A stretch of 64,000 nucleotides of DNA from Neisseria cinerea (GTDB lineage: Bacteria > Pseudomonadota > Gammaproteobacteria > Burkholderiales > Neisseriaceae): positions 186,001 through 250,000 of the forward strand of contig NZ_LS483369.1 in NCBI RefSeq assembly GCF_900475315.1. Direction: 5' to 3'. This document shows positions 55,886-64,000 of this stretch, in pieces. The translations under genes were made by a program, and so were the position numbers. The notes beneath the pieces were generated by a model that worked only from the letters and a program-made list of their open reading frames with translations, searched no databases and was not told the origin of the DNA. The first letter of the stretch is position 1, and each line of letters starts with the position of its first letter.

Positions 55886-58312
55886 TTAGGGTATTTTGTG
55901 GTTGGTGTGCAAGTTTTTATTTGTTTTTGTTGTTGTTTTGTCGGGCACGAGGTGAAGGTATGCGCGGTATAGGTTTTTTTCGGTGTCTGATTCTTTGAGG
56001 GTAAATCCTGATTTTTCAGCAAGTTTAACCATGGGGGTGTTGGCTTTGAGGATGTCGGCACTCATAGTCCGGTAGCCTTGTTGTGTTGCGGTATGGATGG
56101 TGAGGTTCATCATTTGCTGTGCCAGCCCGCTGCCGCGCATATTTTCTGTCAATGCGATGCTGAACTCGCATTCGTTGCGGTTCAAGCGGCTGTGGCGGAC
56201 GACGGCGACGATGTTGTCGTTATTATCTCTTGCTGTCCATGCGGCTTCGCAGTAGTAGTCCGGGCTGCATAAGCGTGCCAATGTGCCTTCAGGAAGTTCG
56301 TTGGTGTGGGTCATGAAGCGTGTGTACCGTGCTTCGGGACTGAGTTTTCGGATGAATTTTTGTTTGGCCTCGGCATCTTCGGGCAGCAGCGGGCTTACTG
56401 TAACGGTCATGTTGTTTTTTAGAGACAGTATTTTTGGGTGTGCCTCAGGGTAGGGCGGGAGCACGTTGGGTGTTTTTTTATCGGTTACGGTTTTGCTGCC
56501 GATCAGTTCGGCGGTCGCTTCGCTTGTGTGCCGGAGGAACTCGGAGGCTGCCGGGTTTTTGTGTTTCAGATATTGGGCGGCACTTTGCATTTTTGCGGCG
56601 GCGTGTTCGAGGGTTTGTACGGTCTTGCTTGTTGTTTTGCGTCCGGGTGCATTGTGTGTTTCGGGTGCTTTCAGATCAAAGTCGGTATTGTATTGTCCGC
56701 CATTTAGGTTGAGGGTGATTTTGCCGATGTGCAGGTTGTGGTTGGAAAGGGTGGTCAGTGTGTGAATGAACTGGTTAAGGGTTTGCGGGTCTTTCAATTC
56801 GGCAAACTGGGCGATATGGAGGCTGTCCTGTGTGGTAAACGGGGGAAGGGCGGCTGTGGTTTGCCCTGCGTACCGTACGGTCAGAATATTGCCGTAAATG
56901 GGATGGCTGTCGAATTGGAATTGTACGGCGTTGTGGGTGGAAGGGCGATAGGGTGGAAGGTGCAGGGATTCTGCAAGCAGTGATAGGTTGGCTGTTTCGA
57001 GGGCTTTTTTGATATTTTGGGGTTGCGGGGTTTTCAGATGGCATGGTTTCAGCGGTGCGGTGCAAAGCTGCAGCTGCTTTAGTTCGGCGGCGGTATTGTG
57101 AAAGGCGAGTGTGCGGATTGCCTGTGTGGGCGAGTCGAAGTGGTTTATGCCGTCTGATACGGGGCTGCTGATGAACAGAGGTTTGGCGGTTTGTTCTGAT
57201 AGGCGGATAAGCGCGCGTGCCGTGTTTTTATAGTCTTTGTGTCCGGAAGGGGTGAGTATTGTCAATACGGCTTGTGTATCGGGGTGTGAAAGTTGGCGGG
57301 ATACGATGTTGTGGCAGAGCGAGGGCGTGGGCGTGCAGGTTATGTATCCGTTGCTGACTTGACGGGATGTTGTCGGGAAGTGGAGTGAGAGGTTTGCCGG
57401 TGTGTATGCGTGCAGCCATTCGGCAGGCGTGTCGGACAGGATGTCGAGTCGTGACAGCTGTGGAAGATTAGATAGTTGGGCGCGTAGTGCGGCTTCGAGG
57501 TCGTCGGTGTTGAAGCTGATGAGGAAATTGCAACGGCGGGCGAGGCTGTGTAGTACGGCACGGTCGGTTTCGGTCGTGCGATAGGTGATGTGGAGAATGA
57601 GTGGTGTGTGGCGGGTAAATTGGCGGATGGCACTGAACAGTTTGCGCTGGTCTTCTTCCAGGTTGTGGTGTAGGACGGCGGTTTTGGTGTGCAGGCTGTG
57701 GCCGAAGCGGTTGAGCCAGTCGGAGGAAGTGATGGGGCTGATGCCGTAGTTCAGGCTGATGTGGCGGGATATGCCTTGATGGAGTTTTTTGAGGACGGTA
57801 TCGATTTGGCGGCTGACGGCGGCATCTCCGGTCAGTATGGCGGTATAGCCTGCGGCGTATTCGTCATGGGTGCTGATGTTGAGTCCGAGCGAAGGAATCT
57901 GAATGCCTGCCGTGGTGCAGGCGGTAATGTTGAGGCGGTCTCCGTGGTGTTTACGTATGGCGTTTTCGGCTGTGTTTAGCTCGGAGGAGGAGAGGCTGTT
58001 CCAGTCTTGTATGAGGATAATGTGTTGGAGTTGTTTTTTTTGGCAGGCCTTGAACAGGGTGTCGTAGCTGTCGGGCGGGGTAACGGCAATGATAAGGTCT
58101 GCGCCGCCGGGGATTTTGTTGAGGCTGGGGTAGGCGGGCAGTCCTGCTATGGTGTGGTGGCGCGGGTTTACAGGGGTAATTTTCCCTTGGAAAGGTGTGC
58201 CCAGCAGGTTGCTGAGTATGCGTTCGCCAAGGCTGTACGGTTGTTCGCTCGCGCCTATCAGGATAATGTGGTTGGGCATGAAGAAGTAGCCGGGATCGGT
58301 TTGTGTCGGCAT
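55886..58312 (-). CDS. Pat-like protein: degenerate acyl-CoA synthetase domain fused to GNAT acetyltransferase
   Basis: An 808-residue protein with the order of the lysine acetyltransferase Pat/YfiQ. An N-terminal CoA-binding Rossmann domain (IILIGASEQPYSLGERILSNL) and CoA-ligase-like domain are followed by a region where the ATP-grasp part should be, then a C-terminal GNAT domain (about residues 640-790) with the acetyl-CoA loop ENMRGSGLAQQMM. The middle part keeps only a faint trace of the ATP-grasp end (YGNILTVRYAGQTTAALPPF) and no clear catalytic His in the ligase part, so it probably binds an acyl-CoA or ligand rather than making one. I chose ATG 58312 because AAAGGAAT precedes it. Targets may include acetyl-CoA synthetase. 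Confidence 0.78.
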   Translation of the reverse strand: MPTQTDPGYFFMPNHIILIGASEQPYSLGERILSNLLGTPFQGKITPVNPRHHTIAGLPAYPSLNKIPGGADLIIAVTPPDSYDTLFKACQKKQLQHIILIQDWNSLSSSELNTAENAIRKHHGDRLNITACTTAGIQIPSLGLNISTHDEYAAGYTAILTGDAAVSRQIDTVLKKLHQGISRHISLNYGISPITSSDWLNRFGHSLHTKTAVLHHNLEEDQRKLFSAIRQFTRHTPLILHITYRTTETDRAVLHSLARRCNFLISFNTDDLEAALRAQLSNLPQLSRLDILSDTPAEWLHAYTPANLSLHFPTTSRQVSNGYITCTPTPSLCHNIVSRQLSHPDTQAVLTILTPSGHKDYKNTARALIRLSEQTAKPLFISSPVSDGINHFDSPTQAIRTLAFHNTAAELKQLQLCTAPLKPCHLKTPQPQNIKKALETANLSLLAESLHLPPYRPSTHNAVQFQFDSHPIYGNILTVRYAGQTTAALPPFTTQDSLHIAQFAELKDPQTLNQFIHTLTTLSNHNLHIGKITLNLNGGQYNTDFDLKAPETHNAPGRKTTSKTVQTLEHAAAKMQSAAQYLKHKNPAASEFLRHTSEATAELIGSKTVTDKKTPNVLPPYPEAHPKILSLKNNMTVTVSPLLPEDAEAKQKFIRKLSPEARYTRFMTHTNELPEGTLARLCSPDYYCEAAWTARDNNDNIVAVVRHSRLNRNECEFSIALTENMRGSGLAQQMMNLTIHTATQQGYRTMSADILKANTPMVKLAEKSGFTLKESDTEKNLYRAYLHLVPDKTTTKTNKNLHTNHKIP

Positions 58313-58394
58313 GATATATTCCTTTGCGGACGGTATGTGCGTAATTGTTGGAGATGCACTCACTGTATGTTTGTTTTGGGGTAACTGTTTGTGC

Positions 58395-58425
58395 AATGCC
58401 GTCTGAAGCGGGTTCAGACGGCATT
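58395..58425. terminator. Inverted DUS terminator after misS
   Basis: AATGCCGTCTGAA and TTCAGACGGCATT around a five-base loop, four bases past the misS stop. Confidence 0.8.
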
Positions 58426-58429
58426 ATGG

Positions 58430-59836
58430 TCAGTTCGCACTTTTTTCTGTTTTGGAACCGGTTTTTTTCTTGGGTAGGATGAAGCGCATCCGCAGCCCGT
58501 TTGGTTTGATGTTTTCGGCGATGATTTTCCCGCAGTGCTGTCCAATAATATGTTGGGTCAATGCAAGCCCCAGTCCCGTTCCGGGTTTGTTGGCACTGGA
58601 GTCGGCCCGGTAGAAGGCGGTAAATATGTGGGGAAGCTGCATTTCGTCCACACCCGGTCCGTTGTCGGTAACGTCGATAATCCAGTGTTTGTGGTCTTGT
58701 CCGATGTTGATCAGGATGGTACTGCCTTCCGGGCTGTAATTGACAGCGTTGCGGATAACGTTGTCGAAGGCGCGGTACAGGTAACTTTCATTGGCATATA
58801 GGGTGGCGTTTTCGGGAATTTTCCCGTCGGCAGACAGGGTAACCGTTTGTCCGTTTTTCTGGGCAATGCTTTGATTGTCTTCTACAAGGTTGCTTAGGAA
58901 GGGTAGGAGTTTCAGTTTTTCTTTTTCTAAAGCCATATTGGAGGTTTCGAGCCGGGACAAGGTTAAGAGTTCACCGACCAACGTATCCATGCGGGTCAGC
59001 TCGCCTTCGAGTCGTTTCAGGTATTGTTCCTGTTTTTGGGGTTGTGCCTGAATTAATCCGACAATTGCCTGCATGCGTGCAAGGGGAGAACGCATTTCAT
59101 GGGAGACGTGATGGAGCAGGTGACGTTCTTTGGCGACAAGTTTTTCGAGTTTTTCCACCATTTTGTCGAATTGCAGTGCGAGATGGGACAATTCGTCATC
59201 ACGGTCGTCTACTTGTTGCGAAATCCGGGTTTCAAGTTCTCCGTTTGCTACCCTATCCATACCGTTGCCAAGAATCCTGATGGGTTTGGCGATATTGCTG
59301 GCCAGGATGTATGCCATCAGCAGGCCGACGATGATGATGAAGGACAGTATGATGAATTCGTGCCAAATCGGAGCGAGCGGCAGTCCGGGAATGAATAAGG
59401 GGCTGGGCAGGCGTTGGGCTTGATGGTTGTCCCAGTCTTTGATGAAGAACAGATATTCCTCACCGAAACGGTCATATTCGATATGAACGAGGTTGGAACT
59501 CGGGTTGTTGGCTGCAAAAAGCCGGGCACGTTCTATGGTGTAGCCATCGATGTACCTGTTTAGAATATCTTTTTTTTCGTCGCCCTGTATAACGTATACG
59601 GCCGATGAAACTGGGCTGTCTTTCCATTCCGTCAGAATTTCGCGCGCACCGTTGTCTCCGCGTGCCTGAAATGCGGAAATGATGCTGCTCATCAATGTGG
59701 TTTCGATGGTGCGGCGTTGGTTGAATTGGTTTTCGGCAAGGGTGTTTTGCACCAGCCAGAAAGAAAAACTCGCCACAAAGATTGCGCAGACAATGACTGC
59801 GCAAAATGTGGCGAAGATGCGTTGGAACAGTTTCAT
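58430..59836 (-). CDS. misS: MisS sensor histidine kinase
   Basis: A 468-residue kinase of the CpxA/MisS type. Two helices (about residues 8-32 and 165-190) bound a periplasmic sensor domain. A HAMP domain follows, then the phosphorylated His in HHVSHEMRSPLARMQ, the N-box DNVIRNAVNYSPEGS, the G1 box DNGPGVDE and the G2 box GTGLGLALTQH. It pairs with misR, 12 bases upstream. In meningococcus the pair is linked to envelope and capsule regulation, from memory. Confidence 0.93.
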   Translation of the reverse strand: MKLFQRIFATFCAVIVCAIFVASFSFWLVQNTLAENQFNQRRTIETTLMSSIISAFQARGDNGAREILTEWKDSPVSSAVYVIQGDEKKDILNRYIDGYTIERARLFAANNPSSNLVHIEYDRFGEEYLFFIKDWDNHQAQRLPSPLFIPGLPLAPIWHEFIILSFIIIVGLLMAYILASNIAKPIRILGNGMDRVANGELETRISQQVDDRDDELSHLALQFDKMVEKLEKLVAKERHLLHHVSHEMRSPLARMQAIVGLIQAQPQKQEQYLKRLEGELTRMDTLVGELLTLSRLETSNMALEKEKLKLLPFLSNLVEDNQSIAQKNGQTVTLSADGKIPENATLYANESYLYRAFDNVIRNAVNYSPEGSTILINIGQDHKHWIIDVTDNGPGVDEMQLPHIFTAFYRADSSANKPGTGLGLALTQHIIGQHCGKIIAENIKPNGLRMRFILPKKKTGSKTEKSAN

Positions 59837-59848
59837 TTATCTGTTGCT

Positions 59849-60526
59849 TCAGTTTTTTACAAACAGGTAGCCTAAGCCGCGTACGGTTTGAATCAGGGAA
59901 GCATCCCCCAGTTTGTGTCGGATGCTGGAGATATGTACGTCGATACTGCGGTCGAATTTTGCAAGTTTGCGGTCAAGTGCTTCGACGGATAAGGTCTCTT
60001 TGCTGACCACTTGTCCGGCATGGCGCATCAGGACTTCGAGCAGGTTGAATTCGGTACTGGTCAGTTCGAGCGGTGTATCTTTGACAGAGGCTTGGCGTTT
60101 GGCCGGATACAGTACGACATCGCTGACCGAGATGCTGTTTGGTACGTTGTTTTGTTCCCCGCTGTGTTGCGCACGTCGGAGGATGGCGTTGATGCGTGCC
60201 AGGAGTTCGCGCGGTGTACAGGGTTTGGGCACGTAGTCGTCCGCACCCATTTCCAATCCGATAATGCGGTCGATATCATCGCCTTTTGCAGTCAGCATGA
60301 TGATGGGAACGGTGCTTTGTGTGCGGACATTTTTTAAAACGTCCAGTCCGTTCATTTTGGGCATCATGGAATCTAATACGACTACATCGTATTGCCCGCT
60401 TAGGATTTCCTGTACGCCTGCTTCTCCATCGGGAACGCTGTGGACGTTCAGGCCTTCGGCGCTCAGGTATTCGGTCAGCAGTTCGGTCAGTAGGGCGTCG
60501 TCATCTACGAGTAATACGCGGCTCAT
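59849..60526 (-). CDS. misR: MisR response regulator
   Basis: A 225-residue OmpR-type regulator. The receiver has the acidic pair in LLVDDDALL, the phosphorylated Asp in VVLDSMMPKMNG and the Lys in MLTAKGDD. The winged helix ends VRGLGYLFVKN. I chose ATG 60526 (MSRVLLVDDDA). The open frame upstream is not coding. Confidence 0.95.
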   Translation of the reverse strand: MSRVLLVDDDALLTELLTEYLSAEGLNVHSVPDGEAGVQEILSGQYDVVVLDSMMPKMNGLDVLKNVRTQSTVPIIMLTAKGDDIDRIIGLEMGADDYVPKPCTPRELLARINAILRRAQHSGEQNNVPNSISVSDVVLYPAKRQASVKDTPLELTSTEFNLLEVLMRHAGQVVSKETLSVEALDRKLAKFDRSIDVHISSIRHKLGDASLIQTVRGLGYLFVKN

Positions 60527-60716
60527 GGTGTTTCCTTTTCGTGATGGTATGCCCCGGTTCTGTTTTGGACGGGGCATGAAACGATTGTTTAACGGTTTAT
60601 CTTAACACGGGTGCAATGTTTTTTGATAGCGTATTTTTCGGTGGATTTGCTGTTTTTTGCAATGCTTTGCAAGGGGCTTTACATTTCAGTAGGCATCCGT
60701 ATTCGTTTGGGCCGAA

Positions 60717-62525
60717 TCAGTCGCAGGATTGTGCTTTCTGGTGTTGCGGCGTGTTGACGAAAATTTTGCAGTCTTTGAGCAAATCGGGCAGCAGCGGTGC
60801 CAGCATGTGGTGTTGCCGGATTTTGCCGGCGTAAAAGGGCATAAGGTAGGGGTAATAGGACTGTGTTGCACGCATCCATTGTTCCGCATCTTCATTTTTC
60901 CCCTGCCGCATGAGGTAGAGGGCAACTTGGTAGGTGTTGGAGTAGGGGCGGTAAGTTAGTGATTTAAGGGTTGCTTTTTCTGCCCAAGGACGGATGTCGG
61001 CATCGGTCGGTGAGGCGCGTTTGCTGAGGCTCAGATCGGCATAGTAGGACAGCATGGGGCTGTTTTCGGAGATGTGGCGCAGTCCGTCGATTTTCTTTTG
61101 GACGGTTTGCGTATTGTCGCTCTGGCGTATGGTGCTGAAGCGAACCAGTTGGGTGTATGTCCAGCCTAAGTGCAGAAGCCCTGCAAGTAGGATAAGGGAG
61201 GCAGCCTGTATGCTACGGTTGACGGCTGCCGTACAGGATATGCCGTCTGAAGTGCCTGGTTCGGAGAGAAAGAGCATCAGGCTGAACGGGATGAGGAAAT
61301 ATACGTACCATAATGGATATTCGAGCATGCTGTGGCACATGCTGACGGTAAGGGTGCAAAGTAGGAAAAGCGAGGCCGGTGTGCCAGGCCGTTTCAGCAG
61401 TCCGGCAATACCGGTCATCAGTGTTACGGCCACTAAAAGTGTACCGCTGATTCCGGTTTCTGCAAGGAGTTGGAGAATGATGTTGTGTGAATGGGTGAAT
61501 AGGACGTTGAGGATATTGTTGCTGAGATTGTGTTGTTCGGCATTGAGCAGGAAGGTTTGTTGCGCAAAACTATTCCAACCGTGTCCGAACAGCGGTGCGG
61601 ATCGGAATGCTGCGATGGCTTTGTTCCATTCGATTTGGCGCAACGAGCCTGAAAAGCTGCTGTTGCCGATGCGTTCGACGGCAGTTTCATAGCGGATGTG
61701 GGTAAAGGTTTCCAAGAAGGTATTCATGGAGAATTGGAATAGTGCGGCGAGGGATATGGCCGCAGCCATGCTGAGTATGATCCGTCTGGAGGGTTTGCCT
61801 GAATGGAAATACCAGTAGGGAAGGATGAGGGATATGGCGGCTATGTAGCCTAAGATGGTGCGTGAATTGACCAGGCCTAAAACGGCAGTCATGACCGTCA
61901 GGCAGATTGCACCGTAGGGGGCCGGGATTTTTCGTTGGCTGTGGAGGTAGGCGGCGGCGAGTATCCCCCACATGAGGTAGTGTCCGAGATGGTTGCGCTG
62001 TCCGAGCTGTCCGTTTACGGTTCCTCCGCTATAAGCGATGATGCCTTGAAGCAGCGGGATATCCGACCATCCGGCAAACTGCATGATGGCAACGCAGGAT
62101 TGGAGCAATGCTCCGATGAGCAGCGACCAGGCAAACAGGGTTACGATGCGTTCCTGTCCGAAGCGTGCAATTAGGCATCTGCATGCCCATGCGCTTATGG
62201 CGAGCAAGATGAACACCCAGGAAACGATATCGTTCATGCCGGGGTAAATCAGATTCATCAGCCGTGCCTGCAACCACCAGAATGCTGCCATTGCAAGCAG
62301 GAGAAAGCTGAGGGGAGGGATTTTTGTGCTAAACAGTTTTTGTCGTGCGGTCAAAAACAGCAGAACGGTCAGACCGGCGGCAGAGGCGGCTTCCAGGTAG
62401 AAGCCGGATGCCGGCCCTATCCTGAGTGTGGACAGGAAGGGGGCGATATTGATCCAGAGAAAACAGAGCAATATATAAATTGGCAGTTTGCCGGCTGGAT
62501 TTGGAGCGGATGCTTCAACGGACAT
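60717..62525 (-). CDS. pglL: PglL O-linked protein oligosaccharyltransferase
   Basis: A 602-residue membrane enzyme that moves a lipid-linked glycan to Ser or Thr of periplasmic proteins such as pilin. About 11 helices flank a periplasmic Wzy-type loop with the conserved FGHGWNSF and LFTHSHNIILQLLAETG (the essential His lies in this kind of motif). A C-terminal soluble tail (about residues 450-600) is rich in TPR-like helices. Start ATG 62525 overlaps the upstream DUF2069 gene by 11 bases. It is cotranscribed with that gene, maf and tatC. Confidence 0.9.
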   Translation of the reverse strand: MSVEASAPNPAGKLPIYILLCFLWINIAPFLSTLRIGPASGFYLEAASAAGLTVLLFLTARQKLFSTKIPPLSFLLLAMAAFWWLQARLMNLIYPGMNDIVSWVFILLAISAWACRCLIARFGQERIVTLFAWSLLIGALLQSCVAIMQFAGWSDIPLLQGIIAYSGGTVNGQLGQRNHLGHYLMWGILAAAYLHSQRKIPAPYGAICLTVMTAVLGLVNSRTILGYIAAISLILPYWYFHSGKPSRRIILSMAAAISLAALFQFSMNTFLETFTHIRYETAVERIGNSSFSGSLRQIEWNKAIAAFRSAPLFGHGWNSFAQQTFLLNAEQHNLSNNILNVLFTHSHNIILQLLAETGISGTLLVAVTLMTGIAGLLKRPGTPASLFLLCTLTVSMCHSMLEYPLWYVYFLIPFSLMLFLSEPGTSDGISCTAAVNRSIQAASLILLAGLLHLGWTYTQLVRFSTIRQSDNTQTVQKKIDGLRHISENSPMLSYYADLSLSKRASPTDADIRPWAEKATLKSLTYRPYSNTYQVALYLMRQGKNEDAEQWMRATQSYYPYLMPFYAGKIRQHHMLAPLLPDLLKDCKIFVNTPQHQKAQSCD

Positions 62526-62868
62526 GGTTGGTTTTTTTGTGTTGTTTGACGAATGACAGGGAGGCTGTGAAGAAGCTGATACTTAATGCCGCAGCTAGTG
62601 TGGCACAAATTTTTTCTGCGGGATAGGCGTTGAACAGGCGCATGACGGCTTCGGCAAAATAAATCAGAATCAACATGGAGCTGTATTGGTAGGTGTAGAT
62701 TTTTTTCTTCAGGATGCCTGAAAGCGGCAGGCAGAGGGGCAAGGTTTTGAGCGCAAGCCACGAACCGCCCGGGCGTAACGGTGCAATCCATAATTCCCAA
62801 GAAAGGGATAGGGCAATCAGTGCAATCAGGCTGAAGGAGGCAAGGAAGTAAGCGGTTTGTTTGTTCAC
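62515..62868 (-). CDS. DUF2069 membrane protein
   Basis: A 117-residue protein with four hydrophobic segments (FLASFSLIALIALSLSW, LKTLPLCLPLSGILKKK, SSMLILIYFAEAVMRLF, ATLAAALSISFFTASL). The loop LKTLPLCLPLSGIL is characteristic of DUF2069. Function unknown. It overlaps pglL and lies 8 bases from maf, so it is part of the same transcript. Confidence 0.75.
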   Translation of the reverse strand: MNKQTAYFLASFSLIALIALSLSWELWIAPLRPGGSWLALKTLPLCLPLSGILKKKIYTYQYSSMLILIYFAEAVMRLFNAYPAEKICATLAAALSISFFTASLSFVKQHKKTNHVR

Positions 62869-62876
62869 GGCGGACT

Positions 62877-63485
62877 TTACGGTTTAAGGGCGGATAAGGG
62901 GGAGCAGTATCCCAAATCCTGCAACATGGAAACGGTTTCATAAACAGGCAGCCCCATAATGCCGCTGAAGCTGCCTTCGATAGATTGGATAAAGATACCG
63001 CCTATGCCTTGCACGGCGTAGGCACCGGCTTTATCCATCGGTTCGCCGCTTTGTACATAGGCGGAAATTTCTTCCGAACACAGGGGCTTGAAGGCGACGT
63101 GGTTGGTTTGGAGGCAGTTTTTCGCATTGCCTCGATAGTGGATATGGACGGATGTCAGGACGGTATGCCTGGTGTCCGACAGCAGTTTTAGGAATTTGAC
63201 CGCTTCGGCTTGGGAGCGGGGTTTGCCTAATATAATGCCGTCTGAAACAACGCAGGTATCCGCTGTAATCAAGGGAAAATCAGGCATTGCGCCGTTGGTT
63301 TCGAGAAACAGGGCCAAAGCCGTCTGATTTTTTTCTGCCGCCATTCTTTGAACGTAACAGGCAGGTGTTTCATCGACTTTAACGGCTTCATCGATATCGG
63401 CAGGCAGTTTGATGACATGGTAGCCCAACTGTGTCAGGATCTGCATCCTGCGCGGGCTGTTCGAACCTAAGTAAAGGGTGTTCAA
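62877..63485 (-). CDS. maf: Maf-type nucleotide pyrophosphatase
   Basis: A 202-residue house-cleaning phosphatase for modified dTTP or UTP (YhdE type). It has the N-terminal LYLGSNSPRRMQILTQLG, the catalytic Asp in ITADTCVVSDG, and the family end stretch VQGIGGIFIQSIEGSFSGIMGLPV. It is not related to the Maf adhesins of Neisseria. It lies between tatC and the DUF2069 gene. Confidence 0.93.
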   Translation of the reverse strand: MNTLYLGSNSPRRMQILTQLGYHVIKLPADIDEAVKVDETPACYVQRMAAEKNQTALALFLETNGAMPDFPLITADTCVVSDGIILGKPRSQAEAVKFLKLLSDTRHTVLTSVHIHYRGNAKNCLQTNHVAFKPLCSEEISAYVQSGEPMDKAGAYAVQGIGGIFIQSIEGSFSGIMGLPVYETVSMLQDLGYCSPLSALKP

Positions 63486-63535
63486 AGGGGTTCCTTAATC
63501 TGCGGCGAAGGGCTTGGGTTTCAGACGGCATAAGG

Positions 63536-64000
63536 TCAGGCTTCTGCCGGAGGCTGTATGTCGCCATCCTGTTCTGAGTGTGGCGTGAAAAAGCGTCCGA
63601 ACCAAATACCTGCTTCGTATAAGAGAATCAGCGGAATGGCAAGCAGGGTTTGTGAAATAACGTCGGGCGGTGTGATGACTGCGGCAATGACAAAAGCACC
63701 GACAATGACATAGGGGCGGGCATGTTTGAGCTGTCCGGTTGTTACCACGCCGATTTTGGTTAACAGGATAACGACGATGGGAACTTCAAAGGTTGTGCCG
63801 AACGCAACGAACATGCCTAAGATAAAAGACAGGTATTTGTCGATGTCTGTCGCCATATTGACGCCGACAGGGGTAATGCCGGCAAGGAATTTGAAAATGA
63901 CGGGAAAAACCAGAAAATAGGCAAACGCCATGCCGATGAAAAACAGGCTGACGCTTGAGAGGACAAGCGGGGTAATCAGGCGTTTTTCGTTTTGATAGAG
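63536..64000 (-). CDS. tatC: TatC, C-terminal part (5' end outside window)
   Basis: The frame is open on the minus strand up to the window edge, giving the last 154 residues of TatC, the signal-peptide receptor of twin-arginine export. Helices three to six are visible (LSSVSLFFIGMAFAYFLVFPVIF, LGMFVAFGTTFEVPIVVILL, YVIVGAFVIAAVITPPDVISQTLLAIPLILLYEAGI), with the conserved GTTFEVP and TPPDVISQ. Its substrates in this window would be NosZ and the Tat-type binding protein. Confidence 0.95.
   Translation of the reverse strand, partial: LYQNEKRLITPLVLSSVSLFFIGMAFAYFLVFPVIFKFLAGITPVGVNMATDIDKYLSFILGMFVAFGTTFEVPIVVILLTKIGVVTTGQLKHARPYVIVGAFVIAAVITPPDVISQTLLAIPLILLYEAGIWFGRFFTPHSEQDGDIQPPAEA

Noticed and set aside
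62877-63485. Maf adhesin/toxin island
   Set aside because: The gene is the Maf/YhdE nucleotide pyrophosphatase, which only shares a name with the MafA/MafB proteins.

Overview
The window is a Neisseria chromosome segment. The 10-base DNA uptake sequence (DUS) GCCGTCTGAA occurs throughout, mostly as the 12-mer ATGCCGTCTGAA, and often as inverted pairs that double as terminators. Gene content and order (pilV, macAB, dsbC, priA, dnaK, erpA, ubiB, cysE, grpE, apbE, nqrA-F, gcvT/H, hemA, nos genes, znuCBA, misRS, pglL) follow what I recall of the meningococcal/gonococcal chromosome. The nosRZDFYL cluster is complete and nosZ is open. From memory nosZ is degraded or lost in the two pathogens, so a commensal of the ATGCCGTCTGAA group (N. 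lactamica, N. cinerea, N. polysaccharea or similar) fits best. The species cannot be fixed from this window.

Layout. 1-10.6 kb: end of smc, a zinc alcohol dehydrogenase with a Zur-box-like upstream site, minor pilin pilV, the macAB efflux pair, dsbC and priA. 10.6-18.4 kb is the accessory part: an NnrS-like protein, a low-GC cadD-like gene between two copies of a ~215 bp repeat, an ABC importer (ATPase, permease, Tat-type binding protein) split by a ~1 kb AT-rich insert that uses a foreign DUS spelling, and a TonB-receptor-type barrel that appears to lack its plug and has a Fur-like operator over its promoter. 18.6-26.1 kb: stress and cofactor genes (dnaK, a LexA-like regulator, erpA, ubiB, cysE, grpE). 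26.2-34 kb: nqrM, apbE and the nqrABCDEF operon, with a Correia element and a 36-residue micro-ORF between them. 34-40.5 kb: nhaD-type antiporter, ybaN, an AsnC/Lrp regulator, a tandem glycine riboswitch, gcvT, gcvH and hemA. 40.6-49 kb: the nos cluster behind an FNR site. 49-64 kb: ETF-quinone oxidoreductase, znuCBA, rpsP-rimM-trmD-rplS, a Pat-like acetyltransferase, misRS, pglL, a DUF2069 protein, maf and the end of tatC.

How the genes work together. The Na+-translocating NADH:quinone reductase with its maturation genes apbE and nqrM, the ETF dehydrogenase, UbiB and the N2O reductase system form much of an electron-transport chain that can end in N2O under low oxygen. Metal control recurs: Zur-type sites at znuC and adhP, a Fur-type site at the TonB-family gene, and a cadmium-type transporter. 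The best candidates for something undescribed are the plug-less receptor plus split importer, the micro-ORF transcription unit with nested palindromes, and the DUS sitting inside the second glycine aptamer.
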